Source: JAAUUJ01 sp964392245
GTDB taxonomy: Bacteria > Cyanobacteriota > Cyanobacteriia > Thermostichales > Thermostichaceae
Direction: 5' to 3'
Assembly (NCBI GenBank): GCA_964392245.1
Contig: CAYMOX010000003.1
Location: 68,927 to 132,926, forward strand
DNA length: 64,000 nt
Below are positions 35,884-45,275 of this stretch, piece after piece. A program made the translations under genes and the position numbers. The notes below the pieces were generated by a model. It made no database searches. It was not told the origin of the DNA and saw only the letters and a list, made by a program, of their open reading frames with translations. Position 1 is the first letter of the stretch. Every line of letters begins with the position of its first letter.

Positions 35884-36728
35884 AAATCATCCATAAATTG
35901 ATGTCTCCAAATCAACCCATGACCACCTATCTGACCATCAAGAGGAATCTCTCAAACTCCTTCAGGAGACTGCCCCATGCCCCTGTGATCGTTTTGGGAA
36001 ATCAGAAGTCTGGAACAACCGCTATCGCGTGCCTGTTAGGAAAAGCCTGTCACCAGGTTACGACAATTGATCCTTTTTTTCGTATTGACAACAGTATTGA
36101 GTTGAGACGGCAACTTTTTGCAAGGGAGACATCCTTCGACAAGATCATCAATGAATATAAAAGCAATTTCTATGGTCAGATCATCAAAGATCCCAATTTT
36201 AGTTTTTTCTACTCAGATCTGATCAAGGTGTTTCCAGAGTCAAAATTTATTTTCATTCTCCGTGATCCCAGGGATAACATCCGCAGTATTCTCAACCGCT
36301 TGAAGCTTCCTGGGAATGCAAAGCATCTGGATCCTTCCCTCCTATTATCCTTTCAGAATACAGGCTGGCAGTATGTGATCGAGGGACATCTACCCGATGT
36401 AGAAGGTGAGACCTATATTGAAAAGCTAGCTCATCGATGGAATTGTGTCTCCAACCAGTTTCTTAAGCACCGAGAGAATTTAACCCTGATCCGTTATGAG
36501 GATTTCGTCCAAAACAAAGTGAGTTCTATTACTCAGCTAGCAAAACAGCTAAATCTATTGCCTGATCAGGATATTTCTCAAGAAATCAACGTGCAATTCC
36601 AGCCCAGAGGGAATCCCAACATCAAGTGGATTGACTTTTTTGGACATGACAATCTAAAATCCATCGAGTCAATCTGTTGTGAAAAAATGATCAAGTTTGG
36701 ATACATGCCAACAATGCAGGAGGAATAA
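35880..36728 (+). CDS. Sulfotransferase
   Basis: 282 residues. The PAPS-binding loop PVIVLGNQKSGTTAIACLL (5'-phosphosulfate site) lies near residues 36-54. The 3'-phosphate site FIFILRDPRDNIRSILNRL lies near 122-140. LIRYEDFVQNK, near 205, is the conserved structural block of the sulfotransferase_1/3 fold. The enzyme would transfer sulfate from PAPS to a sugar hydroxyl, predicting a sulfated polymer as in Synechocystis synechan. It lacks a signal peptide and membrane helix, so acts in the cytoplasm, before the flippase. The start overlaps the flippase stop (ATGA). Codons are AT-rich compared with the left arm. Confidence 0.88.
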   Translation: MKIIHKLMSPNQPMTTYLTIKRNLSNSFRRLPHAPVIVLGNQKSGTTAIACLLGKACHQVTTIDPFFRIDNSIELRRQLFARETSFDKIINEYKSNFYGQIIKDPNFSFFYSDLIKVFPESKFIFILRDPRDNIRSILNRLKLPGNAKHLDPSLLLSFQNTGWQYVIEGHLPDVEGETYIEKLAHRWNCVSNQFLKHRENLTLIRYEDFVQNKVSSITQLAKQLNLLPDQDISQEINVQFQPRGNPNIKWIDFFGHDNLKSIESICCEKMIKFGYMPTMQEE

Positions 36729-36782
36729 ATCAACCCGAAATATTCCCTGCAAGACGATGGAACACTACATCCGGTGGTCATT

Positions 36783-38042
36783 ATGAGAATAGCCCATGTC
36801 GTTGATCGTTTTCCTCAACTTTCTGAGACCTTCATCCTCAATATGATCACAGGCTTAATTGATCGAGGTCACCATGTCGATATTATTCCACTTCGATCAC
36901 AGCCCCTTAAGAATCTAACCATTCACCAGGATGTCTTGAAATACCGCTTACTGGACTACACCCACCAACCTATCCCTATCCCACAGAATCCTGCCTACCA
37001 CCTGATCAAACTGCTCTATCATGCTCTGTCTCGACTCTTAAGAACTTCTACCCCTCATTCCTATGCGATTCGTCTTATTCATCTGGGAAGAAAGTCAGGA
37101 TCGATCAAAGTATTAATTCGTGCAATCCCCCTTCTTGAGTTAGATAAACATGATATCGTCCACTGTCATTTTGGTCCTTTGGCACTCACAGCCCTAAAGC
37201 TTAGAGAAATTGGTTTACTCCAGGGAAAACTGATCACGGCTTTTCATGGTTTTGACATGACTCTGTACCCTCAAGATCATGGCTGGCAATGCTACCAACC
37301 CCTTTTTGCCAAGGGGGATCTCTTCCTACCGATCAGCCACCACTGGCGGGGCAAGCTGATTTCAATGGGGTGTCCTTCCCACAAAACCTTTGTACACCGG
37401 ATGGGGATTAATTGTGATCATTTCCAATACAGACCCAGAGATCTAAAGCTAAATGAGCCTGTGATTCTAGCTTCTGTGTGCCGTCTAGTAGAAAAAAAAG
37501 GCCTTGAATATGGGATCCGAGCTGTGGCTCAGCTAGTCCATCAATGGCCAAATTTGCAGTACTGGATCATTGGCGATGGTACATTACGACCGCAACTGGA
37601 GGCATTGGTCAATCAGTTACAGCTCACTGCTCATGTTCATTTCTGGGGCTGGAAACAACAGGAAGAGATCATTGCTTTGCTCCATCAAGCCCACATTTTG
37701 ATGGCCCCCAGTGTCACCAGTGCCGAAGGAGATCAGGAGGGGATTCCTGTTGCCTTAATGGAAGCGATGGCAATGGGATTACCTGTGGTGAGCACACTTC
37801 ACAGTGGCATTCCTGAATTGGTGGAGGACGGGGTGTCTGGATTTTTAGTGCCGGAGCGAGATCATGAAGGCCTGGCAGATCGGTTGCACCAATTACTTTC
37901 ACAACCCAAAAGTTGGGTGAAAATGGGATGGAACGGTCGCTGCCGTGTAGTTCAGGATTACAACATCAATCCTTTGAATGATCAGCTGGCAGACCTTTAT
38001 CAAAACGTTGCTCAAGACACACAGACCATCATGGCGAGATGA
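36783..38042 (+). CDS. Glycosyltransferase family 4 (WcaL/AmsK-like)
   Basis: 419 residues from the ATG at 36783; the family start MRIAHVVDRFPQLSETFIL requires it rather than the GTG three codons earlier. IVHCHFGPLALTALKLREIG and TAFHGFDMTLYPQDHGWQ match its paralogue at 29869. The donor half includes ILASVCRLVEKKGLEYGIRA, WIIGDGTLRPQLEAL, EGDQEGIPVALMEAMAMGLP and VSTLHSGIPELVEDGVSG. It is the last gene of the right arm; the opposing RND gene ends one base beyond its stop codon. The 54-base gap after the sulfotransferase gene holds no clear promoter. Confidence 0.9.
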   Translation: MRIAHVVDRFPQLSETFILNMITGLIDRGHHVDIIPLRSQPLKNLTIHQDVLKYRLLDYTHQPIPIPQNPAYHLIKLLYHALSRLLRTSTPHSYAIRLIHLGRKSGSIKVLIRAIPLLELDKHDIVHCHFGPLALTALKLREIGLLQGKLITAFHGFDMTLYPQDHGWQCYQPLFAKGDLFLPISHHWRGKLISMGCPSHKTFVHRMGINCDHFQYRPRDLKLNEPVILASVCRLVEKKGLEYGIRAVAQLVHQWPNLQYWIIGDGTLRPQLEALVNQLQLTAHVHFWGWKQQEEIIALLHQAHILMAPSVTSAEGDQEGIPVALMEAMAMGLPVVSTLHSGIPELVEDGVSGFLVPERDHEGLADRLHQLLSQPKSWVKMGWNGRCRVVQDYNINPLNDQLADLYQNVAQDTQTIMAR

Positions 38043-38043
38043 T

Positions 38044-41000
38044 CTATCTTCCCGATTTCTCCAAGGCTGGCGGCACAGATTCTGGGATAACTTCAATTTG
38101 ATTTTCATTGCCACCGTAAACCAAACGCTCCAGCTGATGAAAGATCCCATGCAGGATCACATAAAAGCAGGGAATGACAAATAGGGTTAACAGGGTCGCT
38201 AGCGATAGGCCCGAGAAAACGACGATCCCCAGAGGCTGAAGAAACTCGGATCCCTGCCCCGTACCCATGCCCAGAGCCAGAGGAAAGAGTCCCAACACCG
38301 TAGTAATGGTGGTCATCAGAATTGGACGCAGACGCTGGGGTGCTGCCTTTAACATCGCGGTCTGCCGATCCACCCCCTCCCGTTCTCGAATTTGATTGGC
38401 CAGCTCCACCAGCACAATCGCATTGTTGACCACAATCCCCACCAGCAACACGGCTCCGACAATCACCGTGGCTCCCAGAGCGGTATTGGTGACATAGAGA
38501 CCAATAATTCCCCCTGCGAGAGCTAGAGGCACCGTCAAAATGATCACCAGCGGATCCACCAGGGAGTTGTATTGAACCGCCATCACCACAAACACCAGGA
38601 AAATGGCCAGCAGACTGAGAAGGATAAACGCCTGTTGTAGTTGTTGATTAGTTTGCTCAGCAGAGCTGGGGATCTGGGTAACGCCGCCCGGCAGGTTGAG
38701 TGAATTCAGGATCTGATTGGTTTCAGTCAATGCTCCACTCAGGCTGGCCCCTGGCTCCAGGTTCCCCGCAATGATATACACCTGGCGGCGGTTTAACCGC
38801 TCAATTTCTGAAGGAGCCTGCCCCGTTTCTAAGCTGGCCACATCACTGAGGCGCACCAGTTGGCGATTGGGGGTAAATAAGGGGATCTGTTCCAGTTGCG
38901 AGGCCCGTTGCACCACATTGTTACTCAGTTGCACCCGGACATCCACCAGACGGTTACCCCGCTGCAGTTGGGTTGGAATCGCCCCTTCCAGGGCAGTCTG
39001 GATTGTGTCACCAATGGTCTGAGTAGTGAGACCCAGGCGAGTGGCCCGTTCCCAATCGGGTTGAATACGAATTTCTGGTTGTTGTTGATCTGCAGTGGGA
39101 CGAAATGTGGCCAGAGTAGCTTGTGCATCCAGTGCATCCAGCACCATGAGACCAGCGGCTGCTAGATCCTCCTCTCGATTCCCCTGCAAGACCACATCAA
39201 TATCCGCCGATCCCCCCGCTGGTGAGTTGCTGGTGATCAGACCTCTGACCTCACCAGGTCGCAGGCGCACCCGAATCCCCGCCAAATTCAATTGCTCAAT
39301 GTTGCGAGTAATGTCTTGGATGTAGGCATCCACATTGGTGCCAGGCTTGAGCGTGATGGTACTAGATCCCCGCAGCGGGTTAACACTGGTACTGCTGCCA
39401 AACAAGGCTCCACCGGAAGTGGTGAATACATATTCAGTTGCGGGATGTTGCAAAACCAGATCATCCAATGTCGCCATGACCTCACGGTTAGTGGGCAGGG
39501 GTGTTCCCGGGGGAAACTGAGCCCAGAGCACCGCCTGTCCGGTATTGATGGGAGGCAGGATCTCCTGAGGTAATTTTTGGGCCAGATGCCAGCTAACCCC
39601 TCCCAGAATCAGCACCGCCAGTCCGATCACCCAGAAGCGATAGCGCAAAACCCCAAACAATCCTCGGGCATAGGCGCGGGTGGTCTGTTCAAACCGATCA
39701 TGAAAAACTCGCAGGGGCCAGAAGTTGCTCAACCCACTGGACCAAGGCAGGGACAATAGCCGTGAGGTCAGCATCGGTACCACGGTCAACGCTACCAGGA
39801 TCGAGGCGGCCACCGCAAAACTGATGGTCAGGATCAGCTCATTGAAAAGCAGGGAGAAAAATCCCCCGATCAACAGGAAGGGCAGCACCGCCACCAGGTT
39901 GGTACTTGTGGAGGCAATCAAGGCAGATTCCACATCTCGGCTAGTCTGCTGGGCCAGGGCAATCACCTGCTGGGCTCCCGGAATAGATCCTCTGGCTCCC
40001 TGCCAGGCCTGCTCGATCCCTAGGGCAATGGTTTCCAGCATCACGATAGAATTATCCACCACGATCCCCACGCCCATCGCCAGTCCCCCCAGACTGAAGA
40101 CATTCAACGAGAGACCCGACAGCCCCATAAAGATCACGGCTGCCAGGGTGGAGAGGGGAATCGCTAGGACAATGATCAGGGTCTGTCGCAAAGAGCCCAA
40201 AAAGAGGAGCACCGCTGCAGCCGCCAGTCCCGTCCCGATCAATCCAGAGCTGATCACATTATTGACAGCACTCTGAATAAAGACAGATTCATCCGTGGTC
40301 ACGGTCAAAACAGCATCTTCAGGGATCAGGCCCGTTTGCTTGAGCTGATCCAACTTCTCCTTGACCGCATCCACCACTGAGATCGTGTTGGCATCCGGCT
40401 GTTTCTGGACACTGACTTTGACGGCGGGGCTCCCGTTCAGGGACACGAAGATCCGTTCTTCCTCTGTCCCATCAATCACCTCGGCAAAGTCTCGCAGATA
40501 AATCTGTTGACCCTGGCTAGGGAGATCAAACGATAGGGTTCGGATCTGATCAGCTGTCTGGAAACGACCCACCGTACGGGTAAGAACCTCATTCGTCTCC
40601 GCCAGGATCTGGCCCCCAGGCACATCCAGATTGCGTTCTCGCAGGGCATCCAGCACATCTGACACCCCCAGCCCCAGGGCCTGCAGCCGATTCAGATCCA
40701 CGTTGATCTGGATTTCTTCCTGCACTCCACCGGAGACATCCACATTGGCCACCCCGGGCACCAGGGTTAATTCCCGTGACAATTCCTCATCGGCAAACAC
40801 CCGCAGATCCAGTCCTCGCAGGGAAGAAGATGTCAGGGCGAACTCATACACGGGCAACTGAGAGGGATCAAACTTGAAGAGTCGGGGCGAAGGAATGTTG
40901 TCCGGCAGGCTGTTTAAAGAACGGTTGACGGCTGCTGTGGCATCATTCAGGGCCTGATCCAGATCCCCCCCAGGCTGAAAGTAAAGATCAATGCGGACCT

Positions 41001-41304
41001 GACCTTCTCGGGTTTGGGAATAGATCTGCTCTACCCCTTCTGTGGTGGCCAGTGCTTCTTCCAGGGGTCGGGTAATGGTGTCCACCGCAATATCTGGAGC
41101 AATCCCGGTCACCTCAAGACGAGCTCCGATGCGGGGATAAGTAATCGAAGGTAACAGATCCACAGGCAGGCGATAGGTGTAAAACCAACCCACCAGGATC
41201 ACCGCCAGCGCCAGCATTAAGGTGCCAATGTGACGGCTAATGGAAATGCCGCTGATGCTCCCTCCCGGCTGGGACGATGAGGAGTTTACAGGATCGATCT
41301 GCAT
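38044..41304 (-). CDS. RND efflux transporter permease (HAE1/AcrB type)
   Basis: 1,086 residues from the ATG at 41304; a GTG 22 codons earlier would run into the upstream gene. The protein starts SISRHIGTLMLALAVILVGW, the first of 12 membrane helices. It has the family blocks LPVDLLPSITYPRIGARLEV, GLAMGVGIVVDNSIVMLETI (proton-relay helix 4 with Asp) and VGIVVNNAIVLVELANQIRE, plus a duplicated periplasmic porter region. It pumps hydrophobic or amphipathic compounds out, driven by protons. The adaptor gene lies 34 bases upstream on the same strand. No outer-membrane TolC gene is nearby. Substrate is unknown; proximity to the polysaccharide locus does not imply a link. Confidence 0.92.
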   Translation of the reverse strand: MQIDPVNSSSSQPGGSISGISISRHIGTLMLALAVILVGWFYTYRLPVDLLPSITYPRIGARLEVTGIAPDIAVDTITRPLEEALATTEGVEQIYSQTREGQVRIDLYFQPGGDLDQALNDATAAVNRSLNSLPDNIPSPRLFKFDPSQLPVYEFALTSSSLRGLDLRVFADEELSRELTLVPGVANVDVSGGVQEEIQINVDLNRLQALGLGVSDVLDALRERNLDVPGGQILAETNEVLTRTVGRFQTADQIRTLSFDLPSQGQQIYLRDFAEVIDGTEEERIFVSLNGSPAVKVSVQKQPDANTISVVDAVKEKLDQLKQTGLIPEDAVLTVTTDESVFIQSAVNNVISSGLIGTGLAAAAVLLFLGSLRQTLIIVLAIPLSTLAAVIFMGLSGLSLNVFSLGGLAMGVGIVVDNSIVMLETIALGIEQAWQGARGSIPGAQQVIALAQQTSRDVESALIASTSTNLVAVLPFLLIGGFFSLLFNELILTISFAVAASILVALTVVPMLTSRLLSLPWSSGLSNFWPLRVFHDRFEQTTRAYARGLFGVLRYRFWVIGLAVLILGGVSWHLAQKLPQEILPPINTGQAVLWAQFPPGTPLPTNREVMATLDDLVLQHPATEYVFTTSGGALFGSSTSVNPLRGSSTITLKPGTNVDAYIQDITRNIEQLNLAGIRVRLRPGEVRGLITSNSPAGGSADIDVVLQGNREEDLAAAGLMVLDALDAQATLATFRPTADQQQPEIRIQPDWERATRLGLTTQTIGDTIQTALEGAIPTQLQRGNRLVDVRVQLSNNVVQRASQLEQIPLFTPNRQLVRLSDVASLETGQAPSEIERLNRRQVYIIAGNLEPGASLSGALTETNQILNSLNLPGGVTQIPSSAEQTNQQLQQAFILLSLLAIFLVFVVMAVQYNSLVDPLVIILTVPLALAGGIIGLYVTNTALGATVIVGAVLLVGIVVNNAIVLVELANQIREREGVDRQTAMLKAAPQRLRPILMTTITTVLGLFPLALGMGTGQGSEFLQPLGIVVFSGLSLATLLTLFVIPCFYVILHGIFHQLERLVYGGNENQIEVIPESVPPALEKSGR

Positions 41305-41338
41305 AGGACCTGCCTTGCTAAAGATGACACTAGAGAAA

Positions 41339-42622
41339 CTAACCTTCTGGGCGGGGCTCCGATAAAACACTCAAACTGATGGCATTTCCATCCTGGAGCG
41401 GACGACCACTGCGCACGACAAAAGATTCTCCTGCGGCCAGGCCAGTAATGATCTCCACCTGCCCATCCACCTGCTCGCCCACTTCTACAACTCGACGTCG
41501 AGCCCGCATTTGCCCCTCTTCCTCATTGACCACAAAGAGACTGGCCTCTCCCTCTGGACTGATGGTGAGAGCATCCTGGGGAACCACAATGGCATCCGGA
41601 ACTGGCGGTCTAAACTCCACCCGCGCCAGCAAGCCGCTCCCCAATTGCTGATCTGGGTTGGGCAGCGTAATTTCTACAGGAACTAACCTGGCCACAGGAT
41701 CGGCTGCCGGAGAAATACGGGTGATCTCCCCCTGCCAGGTCTGACCGGGGTAAGCATCCAAAATCACCTGCACCTGTTGCCTTACAGCGACCTGACTGCG
41801 ATCCAGCTCTGAGATCTGCACCAGCACCTTCACCCGTCGAAAATCCCCAATCCGGATCACCTCTTCGCCCGCCCGCACCAAACTGCCCGTCTCCGCCACT
41901 TTCTGGAGCACAGAGCCACTGATGGGAGCCTCGAGGATGGCAAAGTCTTGCTGCCGTTCTGCCTCTGCCACTACAGCTTCCTGAGCAACCACTCGATCCT
42001 CAGCCACCTGGACCGCCCGCAATTCCGTCTGGACCTGCACCTCAGCGGCTTCCAATGCCTGTTCGGCTGCCTGGGCTGTGGTCCGTGCCCGCTCTGCCTC
42101 CTGTGCTGAGATCGCCCCTTCCTGCAAGAGGGACTCAAGCCGATCCGCATCTGCCTCGGCCTGTTGCATCTGCAGGCGCGACTGCTGCATTTGGGCCCGA
42201 GCATTGCTCACCTGAGCTTCAGCCCGTGCCACCTCCGATCGCAAGGCAGCCAGTTCCGCCCGAGCCTGATTCAGGCGTGCATTCAGCAGACTATCCTCCA
42301 GCTGCCCCACCACCTGTCCCTGGTCTACCGGATCGCCAACATCCACCGTCAGCTCCAGTAGCTGTCCTTCCACCTGAGCCCGCAGTGCAACTTCCTGGAC
42401 AGGTTGGGTAGTCCCGACATAGGCGAGGGAAACAGGTAAAGCACCCAGCTTGGCAATGGCGGCATCCACGGGGATCGGCTCCGATGCACCGGGACGCTGA
42501 CTCTCCTGAGCAAGTGCGGATCGGGGAGAATTCAATTCCGGATTGGAGGACGGTTGACCACACCCCACCAGCGCCAGCCATGACCCTGTGACTGCGATCC
42601 TGAAAAAGCATGTTCTAATCAT
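41339..42622 (-). CDS. RND efflux periplasmic adaptor (membrane fusion) lipoprotein
   Basis: 427 residues. A lipoprotein signal ends LVGC with Cys21. A lipoyl-like first half precedes a long alpha hairpin (about 95-225, rich in Ala, Glu, Gln), visible as repeated SNARAQMQQSRLQMQQAEAD-like segments. The lipoyl domain resumes with FAILEAPISGSVLQKVAETG, then the beta-barrel block (QISELDRSQVAVRQQVQVIL) and a membrane-proximal end. It bridges the inner-membrane pump to an outer-membrane channel. It sits directly upstream of the permease gene, 34 bases away, forming a two-gene operon. The 260 bases before it carry the promoter, but I cannot name a regulator. Confidence 0.92.
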   Translation of the reverse strand: MIRTCFFRIAVTGSWLALVGCGQPSSNPELNSPRSALAQESQRPGASEPIPVDAAIAKLGALPVSLAYVGTTQPVQEVALRAQVEGQLLELTVDVGDPVDQGQVVGQLEDSLLNARLNQARAELAALRSEVARAEAQVSNARAQMQQSRLQMQQAEADADRLESLLQEGAISAQEAERARTTAQAAEQALEAAEVQVQTELRAVQVAEDRVVAQEAVVAEAERQQDFAILEAPISGSVLQKVAETGSLVRAGEEVIRIGDFRRVKVLVQISELDRSQVAVRQQVQVILDAYPGQTWQGEITRISPAADPVARLVPVEITLPNPDQQLGSGLLARVEFRPPVPDAIVVPQDALTISPEGEASLFVVNEEEGQMRARRRVVEVGEQVDGQVEIITGLAAGESFVVRSGRPLQDGNAISLSVLSEPRPEG

Positions 42623-42881
42623 TCGAGCATTCTCAGTAAGGGCAAATCAGGGAGGAGCACAGACAAAGTGAATTGGATCCGGCTCTGACAACTTTATTTT
42701 TCGTTAAGACTTTTGTACTCTACAAGATCTCTGGCAGTCAACGGCATAAGTTGCACAAACCCGCATTGATCCTGCGTCTATTACAGTAGGCCGATTCACC
42801 CTTGCAGACATCATCCAAGGGACTTAATCGATTTAGTTCTCCAGGCCTATTGACATTTGATCTCTCGCATGGCCACAACTT

Positions 42882-43778
42882 TTAATTCCCATCCTGCAGA
42901 ACTCGCACATGCTGCAACATCTGATCTGAGATCCGGCCCAATCCCAAGAACTTTTTGGGTTCAGCATCAGCCCACACCTGCACCAGCGACTGCTCAGCCG
43001 CAGGCCATTCCAGCACTTGCCCGTGACACCATTTCCTCATGAGTTCAGAGGACAAATTCACAGCAGTGAGATCCACAAATGCAGCTGCGATGGGTTGTAG
43101 AGCCTTGTGCGGATCTTGACTTTCCTGAAACTCCTGCAACCCCACACTGGACTCTAACTGAAAGCACCCACTTTGCAGTCGTCTGAGTTGCTGCATCAGG
43201 CCCCCACACCCCAGGTCCTGCCCCAGATCTCGCGCGATGGCACGAATATAAGTCCCTGGACCACAACGAATGTCCAGATCCAGCTCCGCCTTGGGTCCGG
43301 GTCGCCAATCCAGAACGGTGATCTGGTGGATCTGCACCGGACGAGCCGCAATCGGAATATCTGATGCACCCAACCCAGAACGCGCCAGTTCGTAGAGCCG
43401 TTTTCCCTGATAGCGCACGGCACTGTACAACGGGGGCACCTGATCGACCCATCCCTGCCAGCGATCCAGAGCTTGCCTGACAGTCTCTAAGGTGAGGTGA
43501 GAGGCATCTGCGGACCTTAAGATCTCACCCTCGGCGTCATCGGTGCTGCTGGTTTGTCCCAAGACAAAAGTGGCGCGGTAACCCTTCCCCTGCGGAAGAA
43601 ACGAGAGAAAGCGGGTAGCCTGCCCTACAGCAATAGGCAAGACACCTGTGGCCGCCGGATCCAGGGTGCCGCCATGCCCCACCTTGCGCGTATGTAAAAC
43701 CCGCCGCACGATGCCAACACAGTCGTGGGAGGTTAGTCCCGCTGGTTTATCTAAGTTTAAAAACCCCTGAGGATCCAT
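42882..43778 (-). CDS. truB: tRNA pseudouridine(55) synthase TruB
   Basis: 298 residues from the ATG at 43778. The typical start FLNLDKPAGLTSHDCVGIVR is followed by KVGHGGTLDPAATGVLPIAV, with the catalytic Asp40, and VPPLYSAVRYQGKRLYELAR, with the stacking Tyr. CGPGTYIRAIARDLGQDLGC completes the core. The enzyme converts U55 of the tRNA T-loop to pseudouridine. The C-terminal 60 residues form the small PUA-like or degenerate region. It is a stand-alone housekeeping gene, divergent from the EamA transporter gene. Confidence 0.96.
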   Translation of the reverse strand: MDPQGFLNLDKPAGLTSHDCVGIVRRVLHTRKVGHGGTLDPAATGVLPIAVGQATRFLSFLPQGKGYRATFVLGQTSSTDDAEGEILRSADASHLTLETVRQALDRWQGWVDQVPPLYSAVRYQGKRLYELARSGLGASDIPIAARPVQIHQITVLDWRPGPKAELDLDIRCGPGTYIRAIARDLGQDLGCGGLMQQLRRLQSGCFQLESSVGLQEFQESQDPHKALQPIAAAFVDLTAVNLSSELMRKWCHGQVLEWPAAEQSLVQVWADAEPKKFLGLGRISDQMLQHVRVLQDGN

Positions 43779-43838
43779 TGAACCCTGGCCATGCCCAACC
43801 CAAGGCACTATGGCACAGAGCTGGGACACCGCCAAACA

Positions 43839-43852
43839 TTAACGATTGTTAA
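43839..43852. promoter_or_regulatory. Palindrome TTAAC-GATT-GTTAA between truB and the EamA transporter gene
   Basis: A 14-base perfect inverted repeat lies in the 133-base divergent gap, 60 bases before the transporter start. Position and symmetry suit a dimeric repressor, but no regulator gene is adjacent and AT-rich palindromes occur by chance. Confidence 0.25.
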
Positions 43853-43911
43853 GCAGCCTGGCAACCGATTAGAATAAGCGAAGCTTCGTCAGAACTTCTT
43901 AACAGGTGCTT

Positions 43912-44892
43912 ATGTCAAAGGTCCGATCTGCTGCGCAGCCCCTCTGGCAACGTCCCCTGATGATCGCGCCTTTTTTGCTCTGGGGAACCGCCATGGTGGT
44001 GATGCGAGGGACTTTGACAGAAACCTCTCCTTTATTTGTTGCCATCCTGCGATTACTCCCGGCGGGTCTGGTCTTGCTTGCCTTTCGTCTCTGGCAAGGG
44101 CGAACCGATCCTGCTCAACCCTGGCATCCCCGTAGCTGGCGGGCCTGGGCCTGGATCATTGCCTTTGGACTCATTGATGGGGCTTGCTTTCAAGGATTTC
44201 TGGCCGAAGGACTGGAAGACACGGGGGCCGGATTGGGATCTGTATTAATTGATTCTCAACCCCTGGCGGTGGCCCTGATGGCCTGCTGGTTCTACCGCGA
44301 ACGCATGGGTGGGTTGGGCTGGCTCAGTCTGGGTCTGGGTCTGCTCGGGATCGGGGTGATTGGTTTATCTCCCAGTTGGGGCACGGAAACGTTTGCCCTT
44401 TCTGCCGGAGAGGGATGGATGTTGCTGGCTTCACTATCGATGGCCGTGGGCACGGTGATGATGCCCCAGATTAGCCGTCATGTGGATCCTGTCCTGGCGA
44501 CGGGCTGGCATATGGTGATCGGGAGTCTGCCCCTGGTGGTTCTCTCGGGTTTCACGGAAACTCAGCAATGGCAACACTTGACCCTTGAGCACTGGCTGGG
44601 ACTCATCTACGTCTCGATTCTGGGGAGCGCCGTGGCCTACGGCCTCTTTTTCTATTTTGCCTCCCACGAAAATCTGACCGAATTTAGTTCCTTAACGTTC
44701 CTGACTCCAGTCTTTGCCCTGATCTGTGGAGGCATATTTCTGGGGGAATCCCTATCCCTGATCCAATGGGGGGGAATTATGGTCACCATGCTGAGTGTGA
44801 TGCTGATTAACAGCCGACAGGAATGGGAGAACAAACTGCGCCAATGGTTGGATCTGACCGAGATTTCTCCTGATCTGGAATCCGTGGAATAG
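43912..44892 (+). CDS. EamA (DMT superfamily) transporter
   Basis: 326 residues from the ATG at 43912, with AGG six bases ahead. Two five-helix EamA repeats are visible. The first opens PFLLWGTAMVVMRGTL and contains ILRLLPAGLVLLAFRLW. The second opens WMLLASLSMAVGTVMMPQIS and ends FLTPVFALICGGIFLGESLS. Ten membrane helices in all. The family exports amino acids, nucleosides or other small metabolites; the substrate is not predictable here. The final 25 residues are a soluble, acidic tail. Divergent from truB across a 133-base gap. Confidence 0.9.
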   Translation: MSKVRSAAQPLWQRPLMIAPFLLWGTAMVVMRGTLTETSPLFVAILRLLPAGLVLLAFRLWQGRTDPAQPWHPRSWRAWAWIIAFGLIDGACFQGFLAEGLEDTGAGLGSVLIDSQPLAVALMACWFYRERMGGLGWLSLGLGLLGIGVIGLSPSWGTETFALSAGEGWMLLASLSMAVGTVMMPQISRHVDPVLATGWHMVIGSLPLVVLSGFTETQQWQHLTLEHWLGLIYVSILGSAVAYGLFFYFASHENLTEFSSLTFLTPVFALICGGIFLGESLSLIQWGGIMVTMLSVMLINSRQEWENKLRQWLDLTEISPDLESVE

Positions 44893-44972
44893 CCCTGGGA
44901 ATGCATGGCTGCGGCCTGTTGACGTCAGCGCAGATATGCTAAGACTCTCATAACAGAGTTTGGATACTCAGC

Positions 44973-45275
44973 ATGAAACCATTCAGACAGGGCGATGTGA
45001 TCTTGATCCCCGGAGTCTCCACTCCTCTCGAGACTTTCCATAAACTGGAGCATCTGGTTCTGGCCGAGGGAGAGGTGACCGGGCATGCCCATCAGATCAG
45101 TGCAGGCGACGCCGAGCTTTATGAAAAGGAAGGAACCCTCTACTTGCGAGTCCTTTCGGACACGGCTCTGATCACCCATGAGGAGCATCAACCCATCAGC
45201 CTTCCCAAGGGAGACTGGACGGTCCGGATTCAACGGGAGTACGAGCCAGCAGGCTGGCGCTATGTCGCAGATTAG
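44973..45275 (+). CDS. Small His-rich, cupin-like protein paired with a DUF6745 gene
   Basis: 100 residues, no signal or membrane helix. It is mostly beta-strand and has two His clusters: EVTGHAHQI near residue 36-44 and THEEHQPISLPKG near 68-80, spaced as in a small cupin metal site. The start FRQGDVILIPG and the end WTVRIQREYEP look conserved, and I recall similar proteins next to DUF6745 genes in other bacteria. Its stop lies 14 bases inside the next gene, so the two are co-translated and probably act together. No function is known to me. Metal or ligand binding is an inference from the histidines. Confidence 0.7.
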   Translation: MKPFRQGDVILIPGVSTPLETFHKLEHLVLAEGEVTGHAHQISAGDAELYEKEGTLYLRVLSDTALITHEEHQPISLPKGDWTVRIQREYEPAGWRYVAD

